Below, piece by piece: positions 9,156 through 17,452 of a DNA stretch of 54,285 bases; positions within the stretch are counted from its first letter, which is position 1; each line of letters begins with the position of its first letter. Both the position numbers and the translations under genes were made by a program. The DNA lies in contig DDUL01000012.1 of NCBI GenBank assembly GCA_002344785.1, positions 1-54,285 on the forward strand, in the 5' to 3' direction. The DNA is from Bdellovibrionaceae bacterium UBA2339. Lineage in GTDB: Bacteria; Bdellovibrionota; Bdellovibrionia; Bdellovibrionales; JAMPXM01. The notes under the pieces were generated by a model, which was given only the letters and a program-made list of their open reading frames with translations, had not been told where the DNA came from and ran no database searches.

Positions 9156-9695
9156 ATGAAACGATCATTTTGGATTCAGTTGCACCTGTTGTTGGCCGCA
9201 TTCTTTTTGCCCCTCATGTTGATGACGCCTCTCTCGGGTACTTTGTACCTTCTTGGCTTCAAGGGCGAGCAAAGCGTCGCGGAAGCCTTTCGCGTGGCGG
9301 GCCAGTTTCCAAGCGAACTTCAGATGGACGAGCAAGAGGCGTGGGTGCGCGCGCGATTTGCCGAGCAGAAGTTGGACTTTGATTTTGAATACATTCGTGC
9401 GGGTAAAGGTGAGTGGGTGTTTCGACCATCTTCGCGCGTTCACTACATGGCCAAACAATCAGAAGGCGAAGTGATCTTTTCTCGGCTTGAACCCAACTTG
9501 CAAAAGCGTCTCATGGAGATTCACATGGGACACGGCCCGCAGCTCATGAAGAAGCTGCAGATCGGCTTTGGCATCGCTCTCATTCTCACGGCACTCTCGG
9601 GACTCTATCTCGCTTGGGGCATCGCGAACTATCGGGCGCGAGCCGCAGCGGCGTTTGGCATCGGTTCGGTGCTGATCTTGCTTTGCCTGATTTGA
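9156..9695 (+). CDS. PepSY-associated-like membrane protein
   Basis: 179 residues with one N-terminal membrane helix (LHLLLAAFFLPLMLMTPLSG), a periplasmic segment of about 100 residues, and two helices near the C-terminus (ALILTALSGLYLAWGI and SVLILLCLI). The layout, the HxGHGPxLMKKLQ motif just before the second helix and GLYLAW inside it are typical of PepSY-associated TM proteins. The role could be in iron or respiratory maturation, but nothing nearby confirms it. The next gene begins 24 bp downstream and may be co-transcribed. Confidence 0.72.
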   Translation: MKRSFWIQLHLLLAAFFLPLMLMTPLSGTLYLLGFKGEQSVAEAFRVAGQFPSELQMDEQEAWVRARFAEQKLDFDFEYIRAGKGEWVFRPSSRVHYMAKQSEGEVIFSRLEPNLQKRLMEIHMGHGPQLMKKLQIGFGIALILTALSGLYLAWGIANYRARAAAAFGIGSVLILLCLI

Positions 9696-9719
9696 AATTG
9701 CGCGAATGAAGTTGCGCGA

Positions 9720-10682
9720 ATGAAGCTTAAGCCAAATCGAGAATCTCCAAGATTTCTTTCGACACTTCGGTGGCGACGAGGGGCATGTTGGTGGTTCAGC
9801 ATTTTTGGTCTCGCCATCACTTTCGGCTCAACGTCTGCAGCAACATCTCCTGCAGAGGGAGACGCCGTTCAATCATCGCAGGGCGAATTTCGTTTTCGGC
9901 CCACGAGTTTCCCCGTTCTCACGGAAGAGTCTGAGACTCTTTCAACTGAACTCGATCGGCATCAAGTTCAAGTTCGCATGTCTCTAAAGGGTGCATGGGG
10001 TGACTCTCGATCTCATCAAGAGCGCCTGAGTTGGCGAGTCGAGCAGAGTTTGGCAAAGACGCAGATCGGGGTTTGGATTCCGTACGCGGAGCCGACAGAT
10101 CAAGCGAGCGGACTTGGTGATGTGGAAGTCTTTGCTCGTCGGATTTTGAGCCGTGAAAACTGGACGGGTTTTAGACAAATCCTGTGGATTCGAAGCATTA
10201 CTCCTAGCGGAGATGCGAAGCGATCAAGAGGTTGGGAATCATGGGGTGCGCGGATCGGGCTTGCGCCGGATTGGAGCATCGGAAATTTTGAGATTCAAAT
10301 TCAAGGCGAGTTGACACGAATTTTCGCAGGGCGATCGTCCGAAGGCCATGAGGCTGACTTTCAAATCGCGAAGTATGGCGCACGAGGTGCGTATCAACTC
10401 AGGCCTGCATGGACGATTCAGTTGGAAAGCCTCTTCTTTGACGATGTACGGGTTCTGGGAACGCAGAGCGTGGAGCGTGCTCAGATGCAGAGCTACAGTG
10501 TCCTCGGCATTTGGGATGTGGCGGAGTTCGCGGGTCTAGGTCTTGGGCGCCTCGCTTTGGGGCTTCAGCAAAATCGTCGAAGCACGTTAAGCCCCGAGTG
10601 GGCGGTGTTGATCGGTGTTCGGATCTCACCATCGCGATCTCTGCGAACGACGGACGCGGGAAATTCATTGCGTTCACTGTGA
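9720..10682 (+). CDS. Putative outer-membrane beta-barrel protein
   Basis: 320 residues, unrecognised family. A signal-like N-terminus (WWFSIFGLAITFGSTSAA) precedes a segment rich in alternating polar/hydrophobic stretches with many aromatic and Gly residues, as in RIGLAPDWSIGNFEIQIQGE and RGAYQLRPAWTIQLES. That is typical of antiparallel barrel strands with charged outer loops. The product ends in a Ser/Arg-rich tail, not in the terminal Phe expected of a classic porin, so membrane insertion is an inference. It lies 24 bp after the PepSY-like gene. The bases just before the ATG repeat (gcgcgaatgaag occurs twice at 9701-9724), so a start a few codons away cannot be excluded. Confidence 0.6.
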   Translation: MKLKPNRESPRFLSTLRWRRGACWWFSIFGLAITFGSTSAATSPAEGDAVQSSQGEFRFRPTSFPVLTEESETLSTELDRHQVQVRMSLKGAWGDSRSHQERLSWRVEQSLAKTQIGVWIPYAEPTDQASGLGDVEVFARRILSRENWTGFRQILWIRSITPSGDAKRSRGWESWGARIGLAPDWSIGNFEIQIQGELTRIFAGRSSEGHEADFQIAKYGARGAYQLRPAWTIQLESLFFDDVRVLGTQSVERAQMQSYSVLGIWDVAEFAGLGLGRLALGLQQNRRSTLSPEWAVLIGVRISPSRSLRTTDAGNSLRSL

Positions 10683-10713
10683 ATTCTGCTCCAATCATCC
10701 GAAGAGGATGCAA

Positions 10714-11397
10714 ATGAAATTCAGCAACTCGGGTAAATTGAATGTGGGGGTCGCGCTCGGCACCTTGGCCGTCTTGGGACTGATGTTAGGAGGTCTCCTT
10801 CTCCTCGGCTTCACTCCTGCGCGAATGTTGGGTCGTGCACCCGGTCCGGGAGATCAGGTCGATCAAGAGAATCCGAAACTTGTTTCGATGTTCAATGAAC
10901 ATCTGGCCAGCGAGAAAACGGAAATGCAGGCTTTGGTGGAGCGAAAGATTTATTTGCCGCAAACCATGGAAGCCTTTGAAGCTCATTTGGCGCACCTCAA
11001 GACTGTTGAGACGTACACACGCTATGGCATGAACTCGCTCCGAAATCGAAACGCGGTCGAGATCGCTGTGACTCATCAAGATGGGACGCGACGCCAGGGA
11101 ATTTACACCGGACAAGTTTGGCACGGTTCGACTTTTTTTCCGATCAAGCTGATTCGCATTGAATTTCAGAATGGGCTCGCGGTGCGCGCTTGGACGAATG
11201 GAGTCGAAAGGCAGAGTTTGCCGGATTCTCACGAGATTACGAACTGGCTTTCAAGTCTTGCGGACCAAGTGCGCAAAGACTTTATCGGTTTGCAGGGTGA
11301 GCAGATTAAGCCAGGCCGACTTTCGCCAGGAGAAGTGAAGGCGAAATGGGATGAGCCATCTGGGGCGGCATCGCCCGCACCGAGCCCTTCCAAGTGA
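10714..11397 (+). CDS. Membrane-anchored protein of unknown function
   Basis: 227 residues, not recognised. The ATG at 10714 is chosen because GAGG at 10704-10707 is six bases before it; longer in-frame starts overlap the upstream gene. Residues about 9-32 form one hydrophobic helix (LGTLAVLGLMLGGLLLLGF), an uncleaved anchor or signal. The rest is soluble: a helical region (ERKIYLPQTMEAFEAHLAHL), then a mixed segment with strands (QGIYTGQVWHGSTFFPIKLI), and a Pro/Ser-rich end. It starts about 30 bp after the barrel-like gene on the same strand and may form a unit with it and the PepSY-like gene. It is convergent with the chrA-like gene. Confidence 0.65.
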   Translation: MKFSNSGKLNVGVALGTLAVLGLMLGGLLLLGFTPARMLGRAPGPGDQVDQENPKLVSMFNEHLASEKTEMQALVERKIYLPQTMEAFEAHLAHLKTVETYTRYGMNSLRNRNAVEIAVTHQDGTRRQGIYTGQVWHGSTFFPIKLIRIEFQNGLAVRAWTNGVERQSLPDSHEITNWLSSLADQVRKDFIGLQGEQIKPGRLSPGEVKAKWDEPSGAASPAPSPSK

Positions 11398-11405
11398 GAA
11401 TTTCT

Positions 11406-12755
11406 TTAGAGTGATCGTAGACCGCCGACGGCGGCCAGCGCGGCCACGATGGCCCAGTTTGGCCAGCGAAATTTGAACAGCAGAGCGAGTCCGCCGATCC
11501 ACAACAGCACATCAGTAAAACTCCGCACCGACTCTGGCAAAATCGGATGAATGAGCGCCGACAAAAGCAGCCCAACCACCGCGGCGTTGACGTACTGAGC
11601 AGCGCTTCGAAGTCTCGGCACTTGTTTCATGCGCTGCCAGAACGGCCAAGCACCGAGGATCAAAAGCAATGAAGGTAAAAACACGGCGATCAAGGCCATC
11701 GTCGCCTGCTTCATCGCCTGTAGACTTGTCGGAGTTTCCGGCAGGCGCGCGAGTGCGCCGACATATGCGGCAAAGCTGAAGAGTGGACCTGGAATCGCTT
11801 GGGCCGCGCCATAGCCTGCGTGAAATTCGCTCGCGGTGAGCCAGGCGATTTGTGCTGGCGCGGGTATCGATGTCGTGACCGAAGGCGGTTGCGGCGCTTC
11901 TAAAGGCAGCACTTCAGCCTGGAGCATCGGAAGCACGACGTGGCCTCCACCAAACACGGACGAGCCGACGCGATAGAAGACATCGAGAATTCTCAAGTTT
12001 GCGCTCTCGGGTGCAAGCTGATGAAGAATCGGAATCAACACAAGAAGCGTCGCCCAGATGGCCAAGAGACTTGCGCCCCAACGTTTAGCTCCGCGACGAG
12101 TCGTCGGGCTTGAGCCTTCACCTGAAGTCGCGGCTGAGGCCTCGGCCTGCTGAGTCTTGGGAAGCTGCAAGCCGATGAGTCCTGCGGCAATCAACACGGC
12201 AAACTGCAAAAGCGTTGGTGTCAGCCAAGGCAGGGCTGAGTCCGAGAATTCGCGAGCAAGTGGTGAATTGATGAGAAAACTTCCAAGGCCCATGATCGCC
12301 GCCGCGCCAATGGCCATACCCTTGCGATGAGGATCTGGACAAAGTTGGCGCTGCATTTGCCAAATCGCGTGCGCGACAACTGTGGCCGCCGCTAATTGTA
12401 GGCCCGAAAGCAAGCCTTGCGCGAGATTGGAATTCGACGCCAGCGGCATGAGTCCCATGGCGAATAGAAATAGAATTGCGGCACTCGGCAGAGTGAAGCA
12501 AACGGTTGCGGCGAGCGCGCCGATGGGACCCGCGCGGCGATGCCCAAGTCCCATGGCGACTTGGCTGCTCGCGGGTCCGGGCAAAAACTGTGCAAGCGAC
12601 ACGAGATCCGCGTACTCGACCTCGCTCATCCACTTTCGTCGTTGAATCAGCTCATCGTGAAAATATCCAAGATGCGCGATAGGCCCACCGAACGAGGTGA
12701 AGCCGAGGCGCGTGAAGACCAAGATGACTTCAAGTAAAGGTCGAGGCGTGGACAC
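11406..12755 (-). CDS. chrA: Chromate transporter (ChrA/CHR family), two-domain
   Basis: 449 residues with two CHR domains in one chain. The N-terminal copy has FTRLGFTSFGGPIAHLGYFH and the conserved QFLPGPASSQVAMGLGHRR. The C-terminal copy has FYRVGSSVFGGGHVVLPMLQ and GAAQAIPGPLFSFAAYVGA. The duplicated Phe-Gly-Gly and Pro-Gly-Pro signatures are diagnostic for the CHR superfamily of inner-membrane anion transporters, where known members export chromate. Whether this one does is not shown, and no chrB-like regulator is nearby. The GTG start at 12755 has a GAGGT Shine-Dalgarno. A Ser/Thr-rich loop separates the two halves. Confidence 0.9.
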   Translation of the reverse strand: MSTPRPLLEVILVFTRLGFTSFGGPIAHLGYFHDELIQRRKWMSEVEYADLVSLAQFLPGPASSQVAMGLGHRRAGPIGALAATVCFTLPSAAILFLFAMGLMPLASNSNLAQGLLSGLQLAAATVVAHAIWQMQRQLCPDPHRKGMAIGAAAIMGLGSFLINSPLAREFSDSALPWLTPTLLQFAVLIAAGLIGLQLPKTQQAEASAATSGEGSSPTTRRGAKRWGASLLAIWATLLVLIPILHQLAPESANLRILDVFYRVGSSVFGGGHVVLPMLQAEVLPLEAPQPPSVTTSIPAPAQIAWLTASEFHAGYGAAQAIPGPLFSFAAYVGALARLPETPTSLQAMKQATMALIAVFLPSLLLILGAWPFWQRMKQVPRLRSAAQYVNAAVVGLLLSALIHPILPESVRSFTDVLLWIGGLALLFKFRWPNWAIVAALAAVGGLRSL

Positions 12756-12815
12756 AAGACTACCTCTTATCGCCCATTGAGAGCGGTCGTCGCAGATTGA
12801 ACTTCGCTACGCGCA

Positions 12816-14792
12816 TCAGATCACGCGATCATTGCCGCCATCGATTGGAATTTGTGCTCCGGTGGTTTTACTGAACGCGGGACCCACCATCGCCGTCACC
12901 AGTTGCGCGACGTTTTTGGAAGTGATCTCGGTCTTGAGTAAGTTCTTGGTCTTGTAGTCTTGCACGCTCAAGCCGTAGTGCTTGGCGCGATTGGCGATAA
13001 CTTCTTCGCTCCAGATGCCGGTGTCGAAAACGGCATCCGGGTGAATGGTGTTCACGCGAACGCCAAAAGGCGCAAGCTCCAGTGCGGCCACGCGTGCCAG
13101 TTGCGTGAGTCCCGCCTTGGAGGCCGAGTAAGCGGCGGCCCCTGGTCCCGGTGCGGGAACATTTTTTGAGCCGACGACAATGATGCTGGGATCAAAGCCC
13201 TGCTTCAAAAGCGGAATCGCCGCTTTGATCACGCGCCAGTGCCCGCTCAAATTCACATTTAATGTGTTGGTCCAATCGCTTTCGCTCAAATCCGCAATAT
13301 GGCGGCCGGGAGGGAAAGTCCCGGCGTTCGTCACCAAGATGTCGAGTCCGCCGAACTTCTCTGCCACAGCTTGAAGCGCGCTTTGAATCGAGGCTTCGCT
13401 GGTGACATCGCAAACTAGTCCGAGGCTTTGATCTCCGGAGAAGGTTTCTGTCACCGAGGCATTCAAGTCCAACGCTGCGACAGCCGCACCTTGAGCGCGC
13501 AAATCTTCCGCAATCGCACGACCGATGCCGCTGGCGGCACCGGTGACAACCGCGACTCGGCCCTGAAGTGCGGGTCGGCTTCCGCCGATGACTTTGAGTT
13601 TGGCTTGCTCCAGTTCCCAGTACTCGACCTCAAACAGCTCAGCTTCAGTGACCGGCTGCCAACCGCCCAATGCGTCGCCGGCTTGTAAGCAGGCGATGGT
13701 GTGGCGGGTGATGTCTTCGACGATGCGAATTGATTTGGCTGTCGTGCCGATGCTCAACGTACCGGCGCCCGGCCAGATCGCCCAGCGCGGACAACGATCC
13801 AGTTCTTTGTGTTCAGCAGCGCGATGCTTTTCAAAGTAAGCGCGATAGCTTTCGGCAAATTTGGCCACGCCGCGATCTTCACTCGCGTCGACCAGCATCG
13901 GGCGCGGCTTGATGTGAATCACATGATCCGGCGTGACCGTGCCTCGAGCTGCGGTCGCTTCGGCGCGATCCCAGCTGGAAAAGCCGACGGCTTCCGGCGA
14001 AGAGTTGAGTTTCATCAACAGAGGCTGTCCCATCAGGCCGCCCAGATTTTTCCGTAGTGCTGCGAGCTCGGCGGCGCCGGGTTTAATCGTGGGAGTCGCG
14101 CGACGAACTTCAGTCGCTTTGCGCTCGCGCAAAAAGTCTTCGGCTCGAGTCACCAGCTTCAACATGTTTTCGTAAGCCACGCGTGCGTCGTCGTGGAAAG
14201 TGAAGATCCCGTGATGCAAGAGCACAATGCCATCGTAGTTGGCCCAATTCAGATCGCGCGTGTGTTCGAAAACTTGGCGGGCGAGAATGAAGCCCGGCAT
14301 GATGTAGGGAAGTACAAGTACGCGCGGCCCAAAAACTTGGCGAGCGTGGGCCTCGCCATCTGGCGTGTTGGTGAGAGTCACCACCGCATCTGAGTGCGTG
14401 TGATCCACATAGCGAAACGGAATGATGGCGTGCAAAATGGCTTCGACCGAGGGCGCAGGCGCCGACGGATTGATCATCGCCGCTTTCTGAGCTTGCACCA
14501 TGTCTTTGTCGGAGAGCTTTTGCAGGCGCGCCATTTTCAGCAGCACATCCATCTTCACCGGCGCGAAACCTTGCGGCTGAATCGTCGCGAGATCCCAGCC
14601 TGATCCTTTGACGTACAAGATGCTTTCGTTCTCGCCAAAGAGGTTGGTGTGCTCGACTTTCACCGAAGTGTTGCCGCCGCCATGCTGAACCAAAGCCGGT
14701 TCAGCGCCCAAAAGGCGCGAGGTGTAGGCGCGAAGTGCGACGGGATCTTGGCGAAAGTTTGCGGCGTCTTGGTCTTGCCAACGGCTTTGCAT
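12816..14792 (-). CDS. Bifunctional class II aldolase / short-chain dehydrogenase
   Basis: 658 residues. The N-terminal part is a class II aldolase/adducin domain with GGGNTSVKVE near residue 40, the metal-binding YVDHTHSDAV near 130 and LLHHGIFTF near 190. The C-terminal part is a short-chain dehydrogenase with the nucleotide motif VTGAASGIGRAIAE near 415, VTNAGT near 490 and catalytic YSASK near 555. The architecture matches the family of bifunctional aldolase/dehydrogenases that includes rhamnulose-1-phosphate aldolase/lactaldehyde dehydrogenase. No rhamnose permease, kinase or isomerase is nearby, so the natural substrate is open. Cytoplasmic. It lies about 60 bp upstream of chrA on the same strand. 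Confidence 0.92.
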   Translation of the reverse strand: MQSRWQDQDAANFRQDPVALRAYTSRLLGAEPALVQHGGGNTSVKVEHTNLFGENESILYVKGSGWDLATIQPQGFAPVKMDVLLKMARLQKLSDKDMVQAQKAAMINPSAPAPSVEAILHAIIPFRYVDHTHSDAVVTLTNTPDGEAHARQVFGPRVLVLPYIMPGFILARQVFEHTRDLNWANYDGIVLLHHGIFTFHDDARVAYENMLKLVTRAEDFLRERKATEVRRATPTIKPGAAELAALRKNLGGLMGQPLLMKLNSSPEAVGFSSWDRAEATAARGTVTPDHVIHIKPRPMLVDASEDRGVAKFAESYRAYFEKHRAAEHKELDRCPRWAIWPGAGTLSIGTTAKSIRIVEDITRHTIACLQAGDALGGWQPVTEAELFEVEYWELEQAKLKVIGGSRPALQGRVAVVTGAASGIGRAIAEDLRAQGAAVAALDLNASVTETFSGDQSLGLVCDVTSEASIQSALQAVAEKFGGLDILVTNAGTFPPGRHIADLSESDWTNTLNVNLSGHWRVIKAAIPLLKQGFDPSIIVVGSKNVPAPGPGAAAYSASKAGLTQLARVAALELAPFGVRVNTIHPDAVFDTGIWSEEVIANRAKHYGLSVQDYKTKNLLKTEITSKNVAQLVTAMVGPAFSKTTGAQIPIDGGNDRVI

Positions 14793-15139
14793 GCGGAGGC
14801 TCGCTTTCTATGGGCTCTGGCTCTTGACGGTCCAGTCGTGAAGCCCTTGTTTTTCGCCTCTGTTTTTCGCCTCTGTTAGGCCGAGGGTCAAAGCGCGGGG
14901 CAGGATGACGAAGCGGCGCGAGCTTCGGGCGAAAATGGTCAGGACCGAGGGGGGGTGGGGGGCTCAAAAGCAATGAGTTGCTTCTGGGGCAAGGGATGGC
15001 CGGAGTGCCAGTGCCCCCAAATTTGCAGTTCCCCTCCGCAGTCGAAATGGGCCTGAGTTATTTGAGGTGACTTCCTTGTCCCGCGGGGAAGCGCGCCGGA
15101 GTTGGCCAACAACAGAACGTGTTCACAAGAGAGGTCGTC
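14793..15139. other. Intergenic region, no gene seen
   Basis: This is the divergent spacer between the aldolase/SDR gene and the small secreted protein gene. It holds a perfect 13-nt direct tandem pair (TGTTTTTCGCCTC at 14848-14860 and 14861-14873) and a G-rich tract near 14946-14960. Short frames here have repetitive Pro/Arg-rich products and no family features. Promoters for both flanking genes must lie here, but none is convincing. Confidence 0.4.
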
Positions 15140-15583
15140 ATGCTTTGCCGCACACAGTTTCAACGAATCATCGGGCTCTTCATCTTTGCAATCTTCGGTA
15201 TGCTCGCCGGCTTCTTAGCTGGGAAATCGACGGCCGAGGCCGCTGGCCTGCCGACTGAGGCGTCGATCACGTCGCGCACGCAAAAGTTTCTCCTGTGCAC
15301 CGTCGAGCAACAGAACTTGCGCATCGAATTGGACTCGCGTGGTGAAGTGAGCGAAGTGTCGCGCGATGGTGAGTCCTTGCTGGTGAGCGAGGTCACGACG
15401 ATTGGCGACAGCACGCGAATTACGGCTGTCAGCTTGGATCCAATCGGTGCCTATATCATCAGCGTGAACACCGAGGCCTTGGTTTCTGCGGTCAGCCGGG
15501 AGCTGACGGTGGATGTTGAGATCATGGGCGCGCCAGGGACAGTGAATCGGCAAGTTTCGTCGACTTGCGCTGTGTTCCCGTAA
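15140..15583 (+). CDS. Small secreted protein of unknown function
   Basis: 147 residues, unrecognised. The ATG at 15140 is chosen because GAGGT lies directly upstream; a GTG at 15119 is also in frame. The N-terminus has Arg residues and then IIGLFIFAIFGMLAGFLAGK, followed by a likely cleavage after TAEAAG. The mature part is about 110 residues with two Cys (LLCTVEQ and SSTCAVFP) placed to close one disulfide. It contains alternating strands (NLRIELDSRGEVSEVSRDGE), so it is probably a small periplasmic beta-protein. About 340 bp and a repeat array separate it from the radical SAM operon downstream, and a functional link is only a possibility. Confidence 0.65.
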   Translation: MLCRTQFQRIIGLFIFAIFGMLAGFLAGKSTAEAAGLPTEASITSRTQKFLLCTVEQQNLRIELDSRGEVSEVSRDGESLLVSEVTTIGDSTRITAVSLDPIGAYIISVNTEALVSAVSRELTVDVEIMGAPGTVNRQVSSTCAVFP

Positions 15584-15770
15584 CCTTTTTTGGGGGCAGG
15601 GCCGTTCGTCGATGGGCCCTAGGCCGACGCGTCACTTGGGCTGACAGTGTCGGCGGAGCGCCCTAGCTTGCGTCAATCCGTTCAAAGCATAGTGTCGCGT
15701 CGTTGAATACGCGGCACTTTTGCGTTCGCGCTCAGGTCGGGCGCTTAGGGCCAACTCAAGTTCATTCGGG
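15584..15770. other. Intergenic leader before the repeat array
   Basis: Directly after the stop at 15583 comes a run of T then G (ttttttggggg), then GC-rich sequence. No conserved gene is seen. A weak 70-codon frame (15703-15915, TTG start, no Shine-Dalgarno) begins here and runs through the 12-nt repeats; it is discussed under findings. Confidence 0.35.
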
Positions 15771-15891
15771 AATCTGGCAGATAAACTGGCAGATAGACTG
15801 GCAGATAGACTGGCAGATAGACTGGCAGATAATCTGGCCAGATATACTGGCTGAGAATCTGGCTGAGAGTTTGGCCGAGAATCTGGCTGTT
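15771..15891 (+). repeat. Ten degenerate 12-nt tandem repeats upstream of the radical SAM operon
   Basis: Units follow the pattern A-[AG]-[AT]-C-T-G-G-C-[AT]-G-A-[TG]. The first five (15771-15830) are nearly identical (agactggcagat and close variants). The sixth carries one extra base (13 nt, 15831-15843). The last four (15844-15891) drift to actggctgag-type units. The array ends about 35 bp before the proposed start of the first radical SAM gene, so it lies in the 5' leader or promoter region. There are no spacers, which rules out CRISPR. Confidence 0.9.
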
Positions 15892-15925
15892 GAGATTCCC
15901 CATTTCTTCTCCTAACCTGATCCCC

Positions 15926-17452
15926 ATGGCGTCAGACTCCTCGGTTCCCGGCAATCAGCGAATTCCTATTGAAGTTGTCGGCGCACAAGCCGCAGGTGGC
16001 GTGAGTGTCACCGGACACCACGTGGGTTTTGACAAAGTGATGTGTCGATTCAAGTGGGATTATCCAATCATCAATTTGGTGAGTGGCCACGCGCGGAATT
16101 GTTGCCGCACGCCCAAACAAAAGATCACCTCCGATGATCTTGAGCGATACGGCAAAGACGCGATCATGAATCGTCCGTATGAATTGGAGCGTCGTCGCGA
16201 AAAGTTTTTGGGCATCACACATGTGGATTGTGAATCCTGTGTGCGGCTCGAGGCCAACGGCGTGAAAGCTCCGCGATCAGGAGCGGACGCGTGGGTGCGT
16301 GAGTATTGGTTGCGATGGGGCTATGGCACGTCGCCGTTTGAAACGGCCGAGGTGCTGTTTCCGCAGATCGCCCAAACGTTGGAGCAAGATGATCGACGCC
16401 TCTACAGTTATCGTCCGCAAATGTTGGAGATTGTTCTGGGGAACACCTGCAATCAGAAGTGCACCTACTGCTCGCTCCATTACAGCACGCAGTGGGCTCA
16501 GGAGCTTTTGCAGTTTGGGGATGTCACGCCCGAAAAGCTTGCCGAAGAATTCCCCGAGGCGCCGGAAAAACTCGAAGCCGTGTTCTGGGAGTGGTTTTAC
16601 GATTTGGCCCGATACTATGTGGACACGATCAATTTGCTGGGCGGAGAGCCCACGTATAATCCCAAGTTCTGGCCGGTCATCGAAAAGCTCCTTCATGCCT
16701 ACGAAGACATGGAAAAGATGCCGCCGTGGCCTGTGGAATTGGGCTTGATCACCAATCTGAATCTTTCCTCAGAGTCTTTACGCCGATTGATGAATCTCAT
16801 GCCAAGACTCACGGGCCGACTGCGCTTTCGCTTGCAGCCGAGCATAGAGGCGACCGGCCAGCGAGCTGAATACATTCGTCACGGGCTCAAGTGGCCCTTG
16901 TTTGAGGCCAACGTGCGAGAAGTTTGCCGCTCGACTCGGGAGATGGGCTTGAGTCCGGAGAATTTTCAGATTGGTTTTCAGACGGCGCTCAATGCACTTT
17001 CGATTTCGGATTTGCCTCAGTTTCTGAATTGGGTGCAAGGCTTGAACGATGAGTACGGTTTGCGCATCGGACTGATGAAGAATCTTGTCAGCTTTCCGCG
17101 CCACCACAATCCGATGATCCTCACGCCGGATTTCGCGAGGTATTTGGAACCCGCGATTGATCTGGTCGCTCGGCACGAAGAGGAGAACGATCGGATCACT
17201 AAGCATCAAAATCACTTTGGCAGTTGGTATTCGTATCGCGTCGATCTGCTGCAGCCTCTCTATGAACGACTGCGAAGTCCTGAGCGCACGGACTTTGACC
17301 TCAACTCGCGCCAAGCGTTTTTGCAGTTCATCGAGCAGAACAATCAGAGACGTCAGGTGGATTTTCTACGCGACTTTCCGGAGTACGCTGAGTTTTGGCG
17401 TGTTTGCGAAGCTTCTCACGGCCAACCCGCCGAGAGAGGCGGGTTGATATGA
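15926..17452 (+). CDS. Radical SAM protein with N-terminal Cys-rich (twitch-like) domain, copy 1
   Basis: 508 residues from ATG 15926; a TTG at 15890 is an alternative and neither has a good Shine-Dalgarno. The radical SAM motif CNQKCTYC is near residue 176, followed by YSTQWAQE, with LGGEPTYNP near 237 and SIEATGQRAEYIRHG near 310. Unlike most SPASM/twitch enzymes, the auxiliary Cys cluster lies before the core: C-x3-W near 46, CC-R-T near 59 and C-x2-C near 104. This matches the family called twitch domain-containing radical SAM protein. Such enzymes use an Fe-S cluster to cleave S-adenosylmethionine; substrates of this family are unknown to me. The stop overlaps the next start (ATGA). Confidence 0.88.
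   Translation: MASDSSVPGNQRIPIEVVGAQAAGGVSVTGHHVGFDKVMCRFKWDYPIINLVSGHARNCCRTPKQKITSDDLERYGKDAIMNRPYELERRREKFLGITHVDCESCVRLEANGVKAPRSGADAWVREYWLRWGYGTSPFETAEVLFPQIAQTLEQDDRRLYSYRPQMLEIVLGNTCNQKCTYCSLHYSTQWAQELLQFGDVTPEKLAEEFPEAPEKLEAVFWEWFYDLARYYVDTINLLGGEPTYNPKFWPVIEKLLHAYEDMEKMPPWPVELGLITNLNLSSESLRRLMNLMPRLTGRLRFRLQPSIEATGQRAEYIRHGLKWPLFEANVREVCRSTREMGLSPENFQIGFQTALNALSISDLPQFLNWVQGLNDEYGLRIGLMKNLVSFPRHHNPMILTPDFARYLEPAIDLVARHEEENDRITKHQNHFGSWYSYRVDLLQPLYERLRSPERTDFDLNSRQAFLQFIEQNNQRRQVDFLRDFPEYAEFWRVCEASHGQPAERGGLI

Noticed and set aside
15771..15891. Repeat array considered as CRISPR
   Set aside because: Units are 12 nt and directly adjacent without spacers, and no cas gene is present.
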